64,000 bases of DNA from KBS-96 sp963722585 (GTDB lineage Bacteria; Acidobacteriota; Terriglobia; Bryobacterales; Bryobacteraceae), in the NCBI GenBank assembly GCA_963722585.1, contig CAVRNU010000005.1, positions 11,382-75,381 on the forward strand. Reading direction: 5' to 3'. Below the pieces are notes generated by a model. It was given only the letters and a program-made list of their open reading frames with translations, searched no databases and was not told the origin of the DNA. Both the position numbers and the translations under genes were made by a program. This document shows, in pieces, positions 1 through 8,980 of the stretch. The number at the start of each line of letters is the position of its first letter. Positions within the stretch are counted from its first letter, which is position 1.

Positions 1-137
1 GGCGTGGGACGGTAGAGGAGTGCGTAGCAGATTGACCAGAGCACGCGAACGATCTGGTTTGAGAGCGAGTGGGGGTTGGCGGCGAATTGATCGGCGTAAA
101 GAGGCGAGTTGACGGCGTTGAGCGATCGGGGGTGCAT
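1..137 (-). CDS. WcaF-like colanic acid/exopolysaccharide acetyltransferase, N-terminus only
   Basis: An open frame starts at an ATG (bases 137-135, minus strand) and runs 45 codons off the left edge. The visible stretch contains NPHSLSNQIVRVLWSICYAL followed by LYRPT. This resembles the N-terminal amphipathic region of WcaF-type left-handed beta-helix acetyltransferases, which O-acetylate sugars of exopolysaccharide repeat units. It follows the GT4 gene in the same direction, 55 bases downstream, so it would be the next gene of the polysaccharide operon. The hexapeptide repeats that would settle the call lie outside the window, so the assignment rests on the N-terminal pattern and the context. 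Confidence 0.5.
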   Translation of the reverse strand, partial: MHPRSLNAVNSPLYADQFAANPHSLSNQIVRVLWSICYALLYRPT

Positions 138-150
138 GAGTTTAAAGGGG

Positions 151-189
151 GCGGGACTAAAGTCCCGCGCAGGCTGAAGCCTGCCCCAC
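151..189 (+). repeat. REP-like two-hairpin element, divergent subtype
   Basis: Hairpin 1 is GCGGGACTaaAGTCCCGC. Hairpin 2 is GCAGGCTgaAGCCTGC, followed by CCCAC. It has the same layout as the five other REP copies in this window, but both stems carry different bases with matching compensatory changes. It lies between the acetyltransferase and GT4 genes. Confidence 0.75.
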
Positions 190-192
190 AAG

Positions 193-1377
193 TTAGTTGC
201 GGGTTGCCGGGTTCAGCTCGAAGGCGCGCAGGACGTCGTCGGCGGTGTGCTTGGCTTGAAACTCGCGCTCGAATAATTGGCGGGCGTGATTACCCATCAA
301 CTCGCGCTCGGGCTTAGGTAGGCCGCACCAATGTTCGAGGAGCTTCAGCGTTCCATCCACCGTGTCCGCGGCAACGAAACCTGCTCCGGCTTTCAGAATC
401 GAGTGGTAGATGTTGACTTTGTCGGAGATCAGCACGGGCCGGCCCTGCGAGAGGGATTCAGCTACGGTAAGCCCGAAGTTCTCCATGTGCGAAGGGAGAA
501 CGAAAGCATCGGCCAAGTTATAGAGGAACCAGCGCTCTTCGCCAAAAACGGGTCCAGTCCACGTTAACTTGTCGGCGATGCCACGCGAAGCAGCGAGCTT
601 CTGGAGTTGCGCGACCGATCCAGTCTGGTCCGGGCCGGCGATGACGAGATGGGCGCGCGGGAACTGGCCGGCGACGCGCGCCGCGGCCTCGATCAGCATG
701 TCGCAGCCCTTCTTGGGATGAATGCGGCCGAGGAACAGGATGACGTCTTTGTCTTGCAAGGTTTCTTTAAGGGGTGTGAGGCGGCCCTGATACAGTGCCG
801 GATTTGCAGTAGGCGGGTTGATGCCATAGCGCACGACCATGCGATTGCCGACGGTGGGACGATAGCTGGTGTTCGCTAAACGCAGCTCTTCTTCGCAGGT
901 GAAGAGAGTGGCGACGGCACGCGAGAGCACAGGCGCGGCGATTGCGCGGTAGAAGAGACTTTTCTTGATGTGCTTGATGGGGAAGTTGCGGATGAAGTAG
1001 GGATCGAGCATGCCGTGCGAGAACACAACATAGGGATGCTTTCCGTCCCAGGCAAAGCGCATTGCGACGTTGGGGACGGTCCAGATACCGTGGAAGATGC
1101 TTCCGTCGTATTGCGATTGGTTTTGCTTGAGAAATTTGAGGAGCGCGGGCTGCAGGAGGTCGTCGGGGTTGCCGGAGGAGCGACCCAAGCAGATGGGCTC
1201 GAATGAGAGTTTTTTGTTCCACGGGGCGTTGGGGGGGTCGAGAGTGACGAGGTGATAGATGTGCCCTTTAGCGGTGAGGTTTTTGTTGAGCTGAATGGCG
1301 CACTCAACCGGACCGCCATGGGCGGGATTGAGAGTGGTGATTACGGACATTAGTTTCATAGATTTTGCTGAATACAT
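193..1377 (-). CDS. Glycosyltransferase family 4 (GT-B fold)
   Basis: The 394-residue protein has the two-domain layout of GT4 enzymes, which transfer a sugar from a nucleotide donor to a growing lipid-linked oligosaccharide at the cytoplasmic membrane face. The N-terminal domain has the GGPVECAIQLNKNL motif typical of acceptor-binding domains. The C-terminal donor domain has FLGRIHPKKGCDMLIEA and the E-x7-E region around SHMENFGLTVAESLSQG. The start is uncertain: ATGs at 1377, 1359 (MKLMSVITT) and 1350 are all possible, and 1359 or 1350 puts the Rossmann strand nearer the N-terminus, as is usual. It lies downstream of the GT2 gene in the capsule locus. The sugar specificity cannot be read from the sequence. 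Confidence 0.88.
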   Translation of the reverse strand: MYSAKSMKLMSVITTLNPAHGGPVECAIQLNKNLTAKGHIYHLVTLDPPNAPWNKKLSFEPICLGRSSGNPDDLLQPALLKFLKQNQSQYDGSIFHGIWTVPNVAMRFAWDGKHPYVVFSHGMLDPYFIRNFPIKHIKKSLFYRAIAAPVLSRAVATLFTCEEELRLANTSYRPTVGNRMVVRYGINPPTANPALYQGRLTPLKETLQDKDVILFLGRIHPKKGCDMLIEAAARVAGQFPRAHLVIAGPDQTGSVAQLQKLAASRGIADKLTWTGPVFGEERWFLYNLADAFVLPSHMENFGLTVAESLSQGRPVLISDKVNIYHSILKAGAGFVAADTVDGTLKLLEHWCGLPKPERELMGNHARQLFEREFQAKHTADDVLRAFELNPATRN

Positions 1378-1491
1378 TAAGGGGATTCACGGCCGGTGTC
1401 TGGTGCCGCTCCTGCGCACAGGCTTGGCGCGTCTCTCTTACCGAGCTCTGAGACTAGCATCGCTAGTTTGTCGCGGGTTGCTTGAAGACCC

Positions 1492-2277
1492 CTAGCGGGC
1501 AAGTAGGTATTGCAACTGCCGCACCGGACTGAGCCGGTGTGCCCATTTCAAGGCAGAGCTAACTAATGTGGAGGGTTCGGGGATTCCTGCCGCATAGATC
1601 TTGCGCGCTATACGATGCTTATCCAGGGCGTATTGAGTGGCGAACCGCTGCGATCCGGTGATTGAGGCTGGATAAATTCGAAAGTCGCCTAGGATCTTAC
1701 GGGTTCGGAAGAACGAGGCCTTTGCAAGGGCAAGATCCACAGCGAATTCACCGTCCCAGGAGGTTCGATTTCCAACGTTAAAGCCTTTGGTCCGCTCGAA
1801 GGCGGTTCGCCGGAAGAAGGTTCCCTGTTGAAACACGTTGCAGGCTCCAACGGCGTAGCGCTGGACGTCGAAGTGGTCACTTACCCGCGCCCGCCTTGAA
1901 GCCTTGCCATCTTCGTCGATTATGGCAATCGCTCCCAACAAGACCTCGATTGAGGGATGTTGATCAAAAAACCGGCGAACCCACCTGAGGGAGTCTGACC
2001 GGAGACGATCGTCGGCGTTTATGTAGCCAAGTACATCACAGTCTTGACAATGAGAAAAGCCTTTATTCAGACCGTCAGCGGGTCCTTTGTCTGGTTCTTG
2101 GATAAGAACGTCGATCTTCGCGACGTATTTGCTGAGGATTTGCGGCGTTGCATCTGTGCTTCCTGCATCGACGACAACATACTTAATGGGCGTCTCTCGA
2201 GACGCGATCAGAGTTGATTCAATCGCTTCTTTAATGAATTCTGCTTGGTTGTATGAGATTGTTACAATGCCAATCAT
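1492..2277 (-). CDS. Glycosyltransferase family 2 (GT-A fold)
   Basis: The 261-residue protein begins directly with the GT2 nucleotide-binding strand (IVTISYNQAEFIKEAIES). It carries VVDAGSTDATPQIL, the donor-site aspartates of the DxD region (GYINADDRL, about residue 90), and a later WDGEFAVDLALAKA segment corresponding to the catalytic-base region. GT2 enzymes of this kind add one sugar to a polysaccharide repeat unit in the cytosol. Its ATG overlaps the TGA stop of the upstream Wzy gene (ATGA, 2277-2274), so the two are probably translationally coupled. Confidence 0.88.
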   Translation of the reverse strand: MIGIVTISYNQAEFIKEAIESTLIASRETPIKYVVVDAGSTDATPQILSKYVAKIDVLIQEPDKGPADGLNKGFSHCQDCDVLGYINADDRLRSDSLRWVRRFFDQHPSIEVLLGAIAIIDEDGKASRRARVSDHFDVQRYAVGACNVFQQGTFFRRTAFERTKGFNVGNRTSWDGEFAVDLALAKASFFRTRKILGDFRIYPASITGSQRFATQYALDKHRIARKIYAAGIPEPSTLVSSALKWAHRLSPVRQLQYLLAR

Positions 2278-3587
2278 ATTCTAGCCAGTCTTCTCGAACG
2301 GCTAGGCGTTAACTGGCTGGCCGAACGTATTGCAGCCAAGACCCTGTCTCCGTATTGATTTGCGAACAGTGCCGCCGTTCCAAGGGAGATTGTGATTCGG
2401 TGAATGCCAGCAAATGGACTCATCATTAGGTCCCAGCAAGCCACCGCCATTAGCGTTATGAAGAGCGGAGAGATTGGCAACGAGCTATCCTTCAGCATCT
2501 GGCGCGGAATTTCCTGAACAATCTTTCCGATCAGCAAGAAGAACAGGAGCGCTCCAAGGATGCCGCCTTCAAACCAGGTTTGGAGGACAGCGGAATGCCC
2601 TGCGGATATGTCAGCACTTCCTGGCGGTTCGCTATGGCCGGTCAGTTCTGCATACCTACCAGCGATCGCAGCCTGCATATCTGCTGAGTAGAACCACGAA
2701 CCGTGGCCAATGATTGGCGAATGCGCGATTTCGCCAATCGCCACTTCGATGTCTGCCCTTCTCCCCGCATTAGACTCTGCTTGCCGCTCGCTGTAATCGC
2801 TCAACGCAAGCCGGTACCCGGCGTACAGTCCACCAGCGACCAACAGGCCGACTAAAAAGACTGGCAAGAAGCCGGTTTTCTTACGAACCGCCTTCGGCAG
2901 CCGGGCGAAAACGAACGCAGCAACCATAATGGAGATGCCGCCGGCATTTCGGCAATCCAGGGCCAGGTTTAGGATGCCGGCGCAAAGCAGCACTAGCGAT
3001 CCAGGTATCGCCGGCAGGAACGTAGCCAGCACTGCGGCCGCAATGGCTAGTGGAACAGCGCCGTCGAACTTCCATACAAACTTATCGCCGAGCATAAGGG
3101 CTGAAAGTACGCTGCTCACAGCAAATCCTAGCGCAATCTTGTCTAGTCGTTTGATGACCGGATTTGCGAAGCACACAAGGGCGAGAATGTTGACCACCGT
3201 CACAGCCAGCCGTGCCCAACCGCGAATGTAGTTCTCGGCAGGCGTCTGCAGGATCAGGTCTGTCGCGACATACCCTATGGCTGTCAAGAACATTGCAATA
3301 ACCAGACTTTTCAATCTCCAGCTCGTTATTGTCTTTTCGAGCTTTCGGGATACTACGTATGCAATCAGCAGCAGCAAGGATAAAGCCTCCCCCGCGTAGA
3401 CCGGATTCGACGTTGTTATGGGAATGCCGAAGGCAACGCCCAGCACGAGCGCCAGAACCGTATCAATCGAGGAGAATAGCGCCCGCTTGGCCGCAAGCCT
3501 AGCCGGCTGACTCTCATGTCTGCGGGCAAAGCGGAAATTCTCGGCCTTCAGTGCAGTGGAATTCATAACGCAAGGAGCTTTGGTCAT
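2274..3587 (-). CDS. O-antigen ligase/polymerase-like membrane protein (Wzy type)
   Basis: The 437-residue protein is mostly hydrophobic with about ten to twelve predicted transmembrane segments. It has one large periplasmic loop (about residues 265-335) containing IIGHGSWFYSADMQ and the SAGHSAVLQTWFEGG motif, which is typical of the Wzy_C/O-antigen ligase family. Such proteins join repeat units into polymer on the periplasmic side. It sits between the flippase and the GT2 gene. The family is poorly conserved, so the call rests on topology, the H-x3-L-x5-G-x2-G-like loop motif and position. Ligase (WaaL) and polymerase (Wzy) cannot be separated from sequence alone, but the locus favours Wzy. 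Confidence 0.8.
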   Translation of the reverse strand: MTKAPCVMNSTALKAENFRFARRHESQPARLAAKRALFSSIDTVLALVLGVAFGIPITTSNPVYAGEALSLLLLIAYVVSRKLEKTITSWRLKSLVIAMFLTAIGYVATDLILQTPAENYIRGWARLAVTVVNILALVCFANPVIKRLDKIALGFAVSSVLSALMLGDKFVWKFDGAVPLAIAAAVLATFLPAIPGSLVLLCAGILNLALDCRNAGGISIMVAAFVFARLPKAVRKKTGFLPVFLVGLLVAGGLYAGYRLALSDYSERQAESNAGRRADIEVAIGEIAHSPIIGHGSWFYSADMQAAIAGRYAELTGHSEPPGSADISAGHSAVLQTWFEGGILGALLFFLLIGKIVQEIPRQMLKDSSLPISPLFITLMAVACWDLMMSPFAGIHRITISLGTAALFANQYGDRVLAAIRSASQLTPSRSRRLARI

Positions 3588-3648
3588 TTCCCTAGTCGTT
3601 TGAGCGGCGGAGCCCGACTGGAACGAGTGATCGTTGTTGGGTGTCAGC

Positions 3649-5001
3649 TTATGATGCGAACGAGGTGAGCGGCTTCTGATTTTGCCTTTGCTGCCACATC
3701 AGAACCGCGCCACCTGCGGCCAGTCCAAGCGAAGCCGACACCACTAGATTCAGCGCAGAAAGGGAATGAGCAAAAATGATGATGACTGCAGCTATAGTGA
3801 TGTTTGTTAGTGCTTGGGCGGCGTTGGCCTTGAATATGCTCGCGACCTGCCCGAGGCCTAGAAGCACATAGTAGGCGGGAACTCCGAAGGCACTAGCTAA
3901 GACTCCGAGCGCCATGCCTCGGAAGCAGGTCGTCATGGCCGGATCGAAACGCTTTCCCAACCAGATTCTAAGCACCGGGTCGGCGCATAAGGCTACGAGG
4001 AGAAATACTGGCGCTGCGCCTAACACGAGTCGAAAGGCCCGAGCGTGGAGTTGTCTTATCCGCTGATTCGCCTGTGTTCCATCCGAGGCTGCCAACGAGC
4101 TCACTTCGGCCACCAAGGCACGCTGCGGACTCTCAAATAGCGACCGCATTCGCATGCAGCTATTGAATGGAATGTCGTACATCGGTATTAGGCCGACACC
4201 GCCGAATCGGGCGAGTAGGCCACGGTTGATTGGCGTTAGCAGTAGGTTCATCAGGGCACTGCCAAACATCCAACCGCCTATGTTCATCAGCCCGCCGGCA
4301 TGTCTCAATCGAACACCTCGCAGACCCAATAGGAAGTGCTTTGTAATGTACGTGCTGCATAGTGAGCTGATGAGGTGCGCAGTGGCGTAACCGGCAAGGT
4401 TTCCGAGCAATAGCGCCCGCAATCCACCTCCGAGTGCTAGAAATATTAGCGAGAACCCGAGGGCGAAAACCTGCGCTGCGGTTTGACACGCCGAACACAG
4501 GTCGAGCCTGCCCAGGCCGTTTAGAGTCGCATTAGAAATATCGACAACGAATAAATAGACGGAGAACACCGCGACCAGTGGGAGTAAATCGACAACAACG
4601 GCGGTATTCGTCACCGAGAGGTGGAGCAAGCTGGCTACCTGATAGCGAAGGGCGATCACAACGGTCACAACGGCAAAGCCGGTTAGAAGGACGAGGCCAC
4701 AGGCGGCGCTGACGTACGCCTTCACCTCGGATACGTTGCGAGTTACCCAGAGTTCGGCAACCTTCTTCGTTACTGCCTGTGAGATACCGAGATTGCCTAT
4801 CTGGGAGAAAGCCACAACGGTAGAGAGGATGAGCCACATTCCATATTGCTCGTAGCCCAAACGCCTCAGGTAGATCGCGTAAGAGACCGCCATCACTGCG
4901 GCGGAGACGGCCGTGAGGCAACAGCCGACAAGCATGTTCCGCCTTAGCTGGCTCCTGAATACACTACTGCACCCGCCCTTCAGCTTTGTGAAAGTCTGCA
5001 T
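3649..5001 (-). CDS. Polysaccharide flippase, Wzx/MOP superfamily
   Basis: The 450-residue integral membrane protein has about twelve to fourteen hydrophobic segments. The N-terminal block YLRRLGYEQYGMWLILSTVV is characteristic of polysaccharide_synt family flippases. Wzx proteins move undecaprenyl-linked repeat units across the inner membrane to Wzy. The order wzc-wzx-wzy-GT matches Wzx/Wzy-dependent capsule loci. The C-terminus has the usual final helices (NLVVSASLGLAAGGAVLMW). It starts 37 bases downstream of the wzc stop. I chose the ATG at 5001 as the first in frame, but the later MLVG at about residue 24 is an alternative. Confidence 0.85.
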   Translation of the reverse strand: MQTFTKLKGGCSSVFRSQLRRNMLVGCCLTAVSAAVMAVSYAIYLRRLGYEQYGMWLILSTVVAFSQIGNLGISQAVTKKVAELWVTRNVSEVKAYVSAACGLVLLTGFAVVTVVIALRYQVASLLHLSVTNTAVVVDLLPLVAVFSVYLFVVDISNATLNGLGRLDLCSACQTAAQVFALGFSLIFLALGGGLRALLLGNLAGYATAHLISSLCSTYITKHFLLGLRGVRLRHAGGLMNIGGWMFGSALMNLLLTPINRGLLARFGGVGLIPMYDIPFNSCMRMRSLFESPQRALVAEVSSLAASDGTQANQRIRQLHARAFRLVLGAAPVFLLVALCADPVLRIWLGKRFDPAMTTCFRGMALGVLASAFGVPAYYVLLGLGQVASIFKANAAQALTNITIAAVIIIFAHSLSALNLVVSASLGLAAGGAVLMWQQRQNQKPLTSFAS

Positions 5002-5038
5002 TGGCGCTCTGGGTTTATTGATTCGTGGTTATGCGTAC

Positions 5039-7249
5039 TTAGCCCGCGTTGGTGGGGGCTGCAGCACGGTAATATTTGTCGTACCGCGAGTAGTAATAGT
5101 AGTAGCCGTTCCCGGATTCTTTGGTCATTCGGTTTAACACCAGGCCCAGGACGTTAGCCCGCAAGCGCTGAAGAGTCGAGACTACTGCGGCTATGGCCTT
5201 CCGGTTGGTCTCGCCGGCCACGGCGACCACAATCACACCGTCCGTCGTCTTAGCGAGTTGCATCGGTTCAGCGAACCCAAGCATCGGTGGAGCGTCGATA
5301 ATAGTGAGGTCGTACCTGCTCGATAGCTCGTCTAACAACTCCGCCATTCCCGATCCAATTATGTCGGCGGCTCGCCTTGATGAGGGGCCTGCCGGCAGTA
5401 CGTCAAGATTTGGTACGCCTTCGAGCGACGTTATTGCGTCATACGGCTTCATCTCACCGGTTAGCACGCTTGATAGACCCTTCGTCGACGTCAATCCGAG
5501 CTTTTTGTGGATGGTGGGTCGCCGAAGATCGGCGTCGATCAATAACGTTCGCTTGCCTTGTTCGGCATGAGCTATGGCCAAATGCACTGCGGTTGTAGTC
5601 TTGCCTTCGCCAGGAGTGGCGCTGGTGAACAGGATTGACCGCAAGCGGCGATCGAAATCGCCGAGTAGCACCGAATTTCGCAACATTCGAACGGCCTCCT
5701 CATAGCTTGTAAACGAGCGATTTGAGTAACCGTTTTCCGATCCGGCGACAACAAGAGCATTTTCGGAAATGCCATCGATAGGTGCCAGACTCTTCATATT
5801 TCGTACGATCGGGAGCATTCCCAGCAGGTCGGTGTTAAATAGCCGGTTTACTTCTTCCGGGTCTCGAATCGTTGTGTCGAGTGAATCCAGGAGCAGCGTG
5901 ACCGCGATGCCTAGGACCAACGACAGAATCGCAGCGATTCCGAGATTGAGCTTAGCGTTCGGAAATGCCGGTTCGGATGGAGGACGGGCGCTGTCTGAAA
6001 CCGCTATGTTCTTGTTCTGGAAGCCGGAGTTTATGCTATCTTCCTGTATTTTCGTCGTGAGCTCCTCGTATAGCTTCTTGTCCGCAGTTGCTTCGTCTTT
6101 CAACCGCTGGTATGCTACAGACCTTTCGTTAATCTGGTCGAACTCGGCCTTTGTCTGGCCCACGGCCTGGGCTAGCATTTTCTCGCGATTCATTGCCTGA
6201 CCAAAGTCGACTTCTATTCGCTTTGCGATCTGCGTTTGTGCGTCTCTATACTGCGCGAGAATCGACTCCAACTGCGATTGCAGTTTCTTGTATTCGGGAT
6301 GGCCAGGGCCTCTGCTTGCCCTGACCAGGGCAAACTGCGTCTGAGTATCGTTTATCCGGTCTTGCAGTTTCTGCAGATCTTCACCCAGTCCGGATACTTG
6401 CTCCGCGGCAAGCGAACCAGACTGAAGAGAGCGATAGATTGCCTCTTTCTTGACTCTGTCGGCTTGGGCGTTTGTGTACTCGGTGTTTAGTTGCAGAAGG
6501 CGTTGTGAGATTATGTTGGTCTTCTCCTCGGGATTTACGACGTTCAGCTCTTTTTCAAACACCGCAAGGGCCTGTCCCGAGCGTTCCATCCGCGCTTTAA
6601 GGTCGTCCATTTGCTTTTCCATAAATCCGGCGGCGCTCATGGAAGAACTGATCTGTATTCGATAGATGTGAGCCAGGTATGATTTTGCGATAGCGTTCGC
6701 AACGTCGGCGGACAGTTGCGAATCTGGGGATCGGTAATTGATTCTCACGAGGTAGGTATTTGGAGGACGTATCACGTGTAGCTTCTTCAGGACGGTCGGG
6801 CCGTTCTTCAGCGCTTGAACGGATGAGGGCGATAGACCGTCGAATTGATGCTCGAGGTCCAGGAGGTTAAATTGCCCGGCGACCGGCCTGAGTACCGCAT
6901 CCGATTGCAGAATCTTCATTTGCGTAGCTATGTACTGATCGGCGTCGGATGCTGTTGAAGACGTGCCCTTTGAGTCCTCGCCGACGAGCCCTGTCGGTCC
7001 CTGGCGGTCGATGTTGACAGTGGCCGTCGCCTCGTAGATTGGCTTGATGCGCGATGAGACAACGAAGGTGAGGACGAGGCTTATCGCCATAAACGCTGCA
7101 ATCTTCCAGATTCCTCGTTTCAGGACCCAGAGGTAATGGGAAAGTGGCGTTCCAATCGACTCGGGCTCGATGCTCTGCTGACCGACTGCTTGATACGTAG
7201 CCGGCGCGAATTCCGTGAAAGTCGTAAGTTGTTCTAGTTCTTGTGGCAT
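5039..7249 (-). CDS. Polysaccharide co-polymerase with tyrosine autokinase domain (Wzc/BY-kinase)
   Basis: The 736-residue protein has the full Wzc layout. An N-terminal Wzz region begins with a transmembrane helix at about 50-70, followed by a long coiled-coil periplasmic region (about 190-400) and a second helix near 440. The cytosolic BY-kinase has Walker A SATPGEGKTTTAVHLA (about 540-550), Walker A' LLIDADLRRPT and a later TIIDAPP Walker B. The C-terminus carries a tyrosine cluster (YYYYYSRYDKYY, about 718-730) that is normally autophosphorylated. Such kinases control chain length and polymer export with Wza. It is 17 bases downstream of the wza gene, so the two are likely co-transcribed. 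Confidence 0.93.
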   Translation of the reverse strand: MPQELEQLTTFTEFAPATYQAVGQQSIEPESIGTPLSHYLWVLKRGIWKIAAFMAISLVLTFVVSSRIKPIYEATATVNIDRQGPTGLVGEDSKGTSSTASDADQYIATQMKILQSDAVLRPVAGQFNLLDLEHQFDGLSPSSVQALKNGPTVLKKLHVIRPPNTYLVRINYRSPDSQLSADVANAIAKSYLAHIYRIQISSSMSAAGFMEKQMDDLKARMERSGQALAVFEKELNVVNPEEKTNIISQRLLQLNTEYTNAQADRVKKEAIYRSLQSGSLAAEQVSGLGEDLQKLQDRINDTQTQFALVRASRGPGHPEYKKLQSQLESILAQYRDAQTQIAKRIEVDFGQAMNREKMLAQAVGQTKAEFDQINERSVAYQRLKDEATADKKLYEELTTKIQEDSINSGFQNKNIAVSDSARPPSEPAFPNAKLNLGIAAILSLVLGIAVTLLLDSLDTTIRDPEEVNRLFNTDLLGMLPIVRNMKSLAPIDGISENALVVAGSENGYSNRSFTSYEEAVRMLRNSVLLGDFDRRLRSILFTSATPGEGKTTTAVHLAIAHAEQGKRTLLIDADLRRPTIHKKLGLTSTKGLSSVLTGEMKPYDAITSLEGVPNLDVLPAGPSSRRAADIIGSGMAELLDELSSRYDLTIIDAPPMLGFAEPMQLAKTTDGVIVVAVAGETNRKAIAAVVSTLQRLRANVLGLVLNRMTKESGNGYYYYYSRYDKYYRAAAPTNAG

Positions 7250-7266
7250 CTTCTTGCGCTCGTCAA

Positions 7267-8250
7267 CTAACGGGTCACTGCATAGATAGTGGCTGCGCCG
7301 AGCCCTGTGCCGAGCATGAGTCCCTTTTCCAAAGCACCTAAAGTCATACGTCGGCCTTTGTCGTCCGGAATGTAAAGGATGTCGTTGCCTTGCAATGTCA
7401 CGTCCGGGGCTTTCCTGTCGAGGATGCGGCTTAGTTGCACTGGGATACCGTCTTGGGAAGGCGCGCCTTCGTGGCGGTAGATGTATGCGATCTTGCTTGC
7501 ATAGGGTGCCAATCCCTGAGATAGGGCGATGGCTTTCAGCACCGTGGTGTCACCTAGTGTGTCGTGCATGCTGATTGGTCCAGGTTTGATAACGTTGCCT
7601 ACTACAAAGATTTTTGGACCTTCAGGTACTCGTACGCATTCGCCGCCGTTTAGCGCGACGTTAAAGAGCGGGTCGGTCTTTTCGAGCAGGCCCTTGGCTG
7701 GGATGCGTTGGGAGATTTCGGTGGTTTTGCCGTCGGGGGCGGTGACTTGGCGGGTCACCAGGATGTCGATGCCGGCGTCGTCCGTCAGGCCTTGGGCTTT
7801 GGTGATGGCGTCTAGGAGAGTTGTTCCGGGGAGGGCCTGGAAGGTGATGGGGGATTTTACGGCTCCTACTACGCTGATGGGGCGGCTCTTGTATTCGGCT
7901 ACGGAGACGGTTACGACGGGATCGACCAGGATGGCTTCGTTGCTGAAGGCGGTGGCGATGGAGGTTTCGATTTGGGAGGGCAATTGGCCGATCACGGTGA
8001 TTTTTTGTTTGAGCATGGGCAGGCGGATGGTTCCGTCGGCTCCGACGCGGACGGTGCGGGAGAGCTCTGGGGAGTCGTAGACTGTGACCGCCAGTAGATC
8101 GTCAACGCCGACTGGTTGGCTTGGGAGGTTATAGACGGTTGTGGGAGATTGCTGGTCGGCGTTTATTTGGGGCGGGGGTGCGGGTTGCTGGGCCATCAGC
8201 GCGGTGGCGGTGGCGGCGAGAAAGAGTTCGAGAATAACCGTGCGGTGCAT
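7267..8250 (-). CDS. Polysaccharide export outer-membrane protein (Wza-like)
   Basis: The 327-residue protein has an N-terminal secretion signal (LELFLAATATALMAQQ). A poly_export domain follows (GVDDLLAVTVYDSPELSRTVRVGADGTIRLP is its hallmark stretch, about 47-77), then two SLBB-like beta-grasp units (around ISVVGAVKSP and IFVVGNVIKPG). A hydrophobic C-terminal segment (LEKGLMLGTGLGAATIYAV) may be the membrane-spanning helix. No lipobox cysteine is visible after the signal, unlike E. coli Wza. It would form the outer-membrane exit channel working with the downstream Wzc homologue. Confidence 0.9.
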   Translation of the reverse strand: MHRTVILELFLAATATALMAQQPAPPPQINADQQSPTTVYNLPSQPVGVDDLLAVTVYDSPELSRTVRVGADGTIRLPMLKQKITVIGQLPSQIETSIATAFSNEAILVDPVVTVSVAEYKSRPISVVGAVKSPITFQALPGTTLLDAITKAQGLTDDAGIDILVTRQVTAPDGKTTEISQRIPAKGLLEKTDPLFNVALNGGECVRVPEGPKIFVVGNVIKPGPISMHDTLGDTTVLKAIALSQGLAPYASKIAYIYRHEGAPSQDGIPVQLSRILDRKAPDVTLQGNDILYIPDDKGRRMTLGALEKGLMLGTGLGAATIYAVTR

Positions 8251-8285
8251 GTTTTTAGGTAGTTAGTCGGTAAGTAAGAATTTAC

Positions 8286-8327
8286 GGCGAGTTAAAACTC
8301 GCCGCGGCACGCTGAAGCGTGCGCCAC
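8286..8327 (+). repeat. REP element, RAYT-flanking subtype (copy left of the transposase)
   Basis: Hairpin 1 is GGCGAGTTaaAACTCGCC and hairpin 2 is GCACGCTgaAGCGTGC, followed by GCCAC. The stem-1 variant is shared only with the copy on the other side of the transposase gene. It is followed by a short direct repeat, GCCACTAAGAGGGTAG, present twice between 8323 and 8353. Confidence 0.88.
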
Positions 8328-8341
8328 TAAGAGGGTAGCCA

Positions 8342-8899
8342 CTAAGAGGGTAGGCATACGTGGGCTAGATGAGAAGAGGCGCTTGACCAGGGATATTGGG
8401 ATGGCTCAGGGGAGAGGCCCGCTTTTACGGGGTTGTTTTCGATGTAGGCGGCGATGCGGTGTAGCTCGTGCTGGGTTCTCACCCAATGGTCGTAGGATTC
8501 TCGCTGCCAGAAGGGCTTTCCGGTTCGGTTTAACACCTGGTTGGCTTGGCGGGCTGTGGTTCCTTTCAGCCAGTGGAGAATGCGACTCGGCTCGTCTTGG
8601 GGAAGGAACAGGATGTGGACGTGGTTGGCCATGACGGCGAATGCTCGCAGATCGTAGAGTCCTGTTTCCGAACCGTGGGTTAGCACGCGAACCATCATGT
8701 CGGCTATCACGGGCTGGCTCAGGAACATTGGACCTGTGCGGGTTGTGTCGAGATAGCGGTCCATCCAAACGAAGGCTTTGCCAGCGGCGGGTTTGCCTGG
8801 GGGTGGATACAAGGCCCTGGGCAGGCTTCCATACAGGTGCCAGGTGACGAATAGCCAGGCGGCTTCGGGATAGATGTGGGGCAGTCGCCTTTGGGGCAT
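8342..8899 (-). CDS. REP-associated tyrosine transposase (RAYT, Y1/IS200-like)
   Basis: The 185-residue protein belongs to the Y1 HUH transposase superfamily. The HUH motif is HVH at residues 93-95 (MANHVHILFLP). The catalytic tyrosine is at about residue 136 in the FWQRESYDHWVR block, which is typical of RAYTs. RAYT enzymes cut single-stranded REP hairpins and are thought to spread them. The gene is framed on both sides by REP copies of the same subtype (8286-8327 and 8917-8958), the expected REP-RAYT arrangement. It interrupts the capsule operon between fcl and wza but is co-directional with it. The frame is intact, so the enzyme may be active. Confidence 0.9.
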   Translation of the reverse strand: MPQRRLPHIYPEAAWLFVTWHLYGSLPRALYPPPGKPAAGKAFVWMDRYLDTTRTGPMFLSQPVIADMMVRVLTHGSETGLYDLRAFAVMANHVHILFLPQDEPSRILHWLKGTTARQANQVLNRTGKPFWQRESYDHWVRTQHELHRIAAYIENNPVKAGLSPEPSQYPWSSASSHLAHVCLPS

Positions 8900-8916
8900 T
8901 TATTGGGTAGTTTTCC

Positions 8917-8958
8917 GGCGAGTTAAAACTCGCCGCTGCACGCTGAAGCGTGCGCCAC
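8917..8958 (+). repeat. REP element, RAYT-flanking subtype (copy right of the transposase)
   Basis: Hairpin 1 is GGCGAGTTaaAACTCGCC and hairpin 2 is GCACGCTgaAGCGTGC, ending GCCAC. It matches the copy at 8286-8327 except for one base between the hairpins (T for G), and has the same orientation. Confidence 0.88.
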
Positions 8959-8980
8959 AAGCCACAGGGATTCCAGAAGG

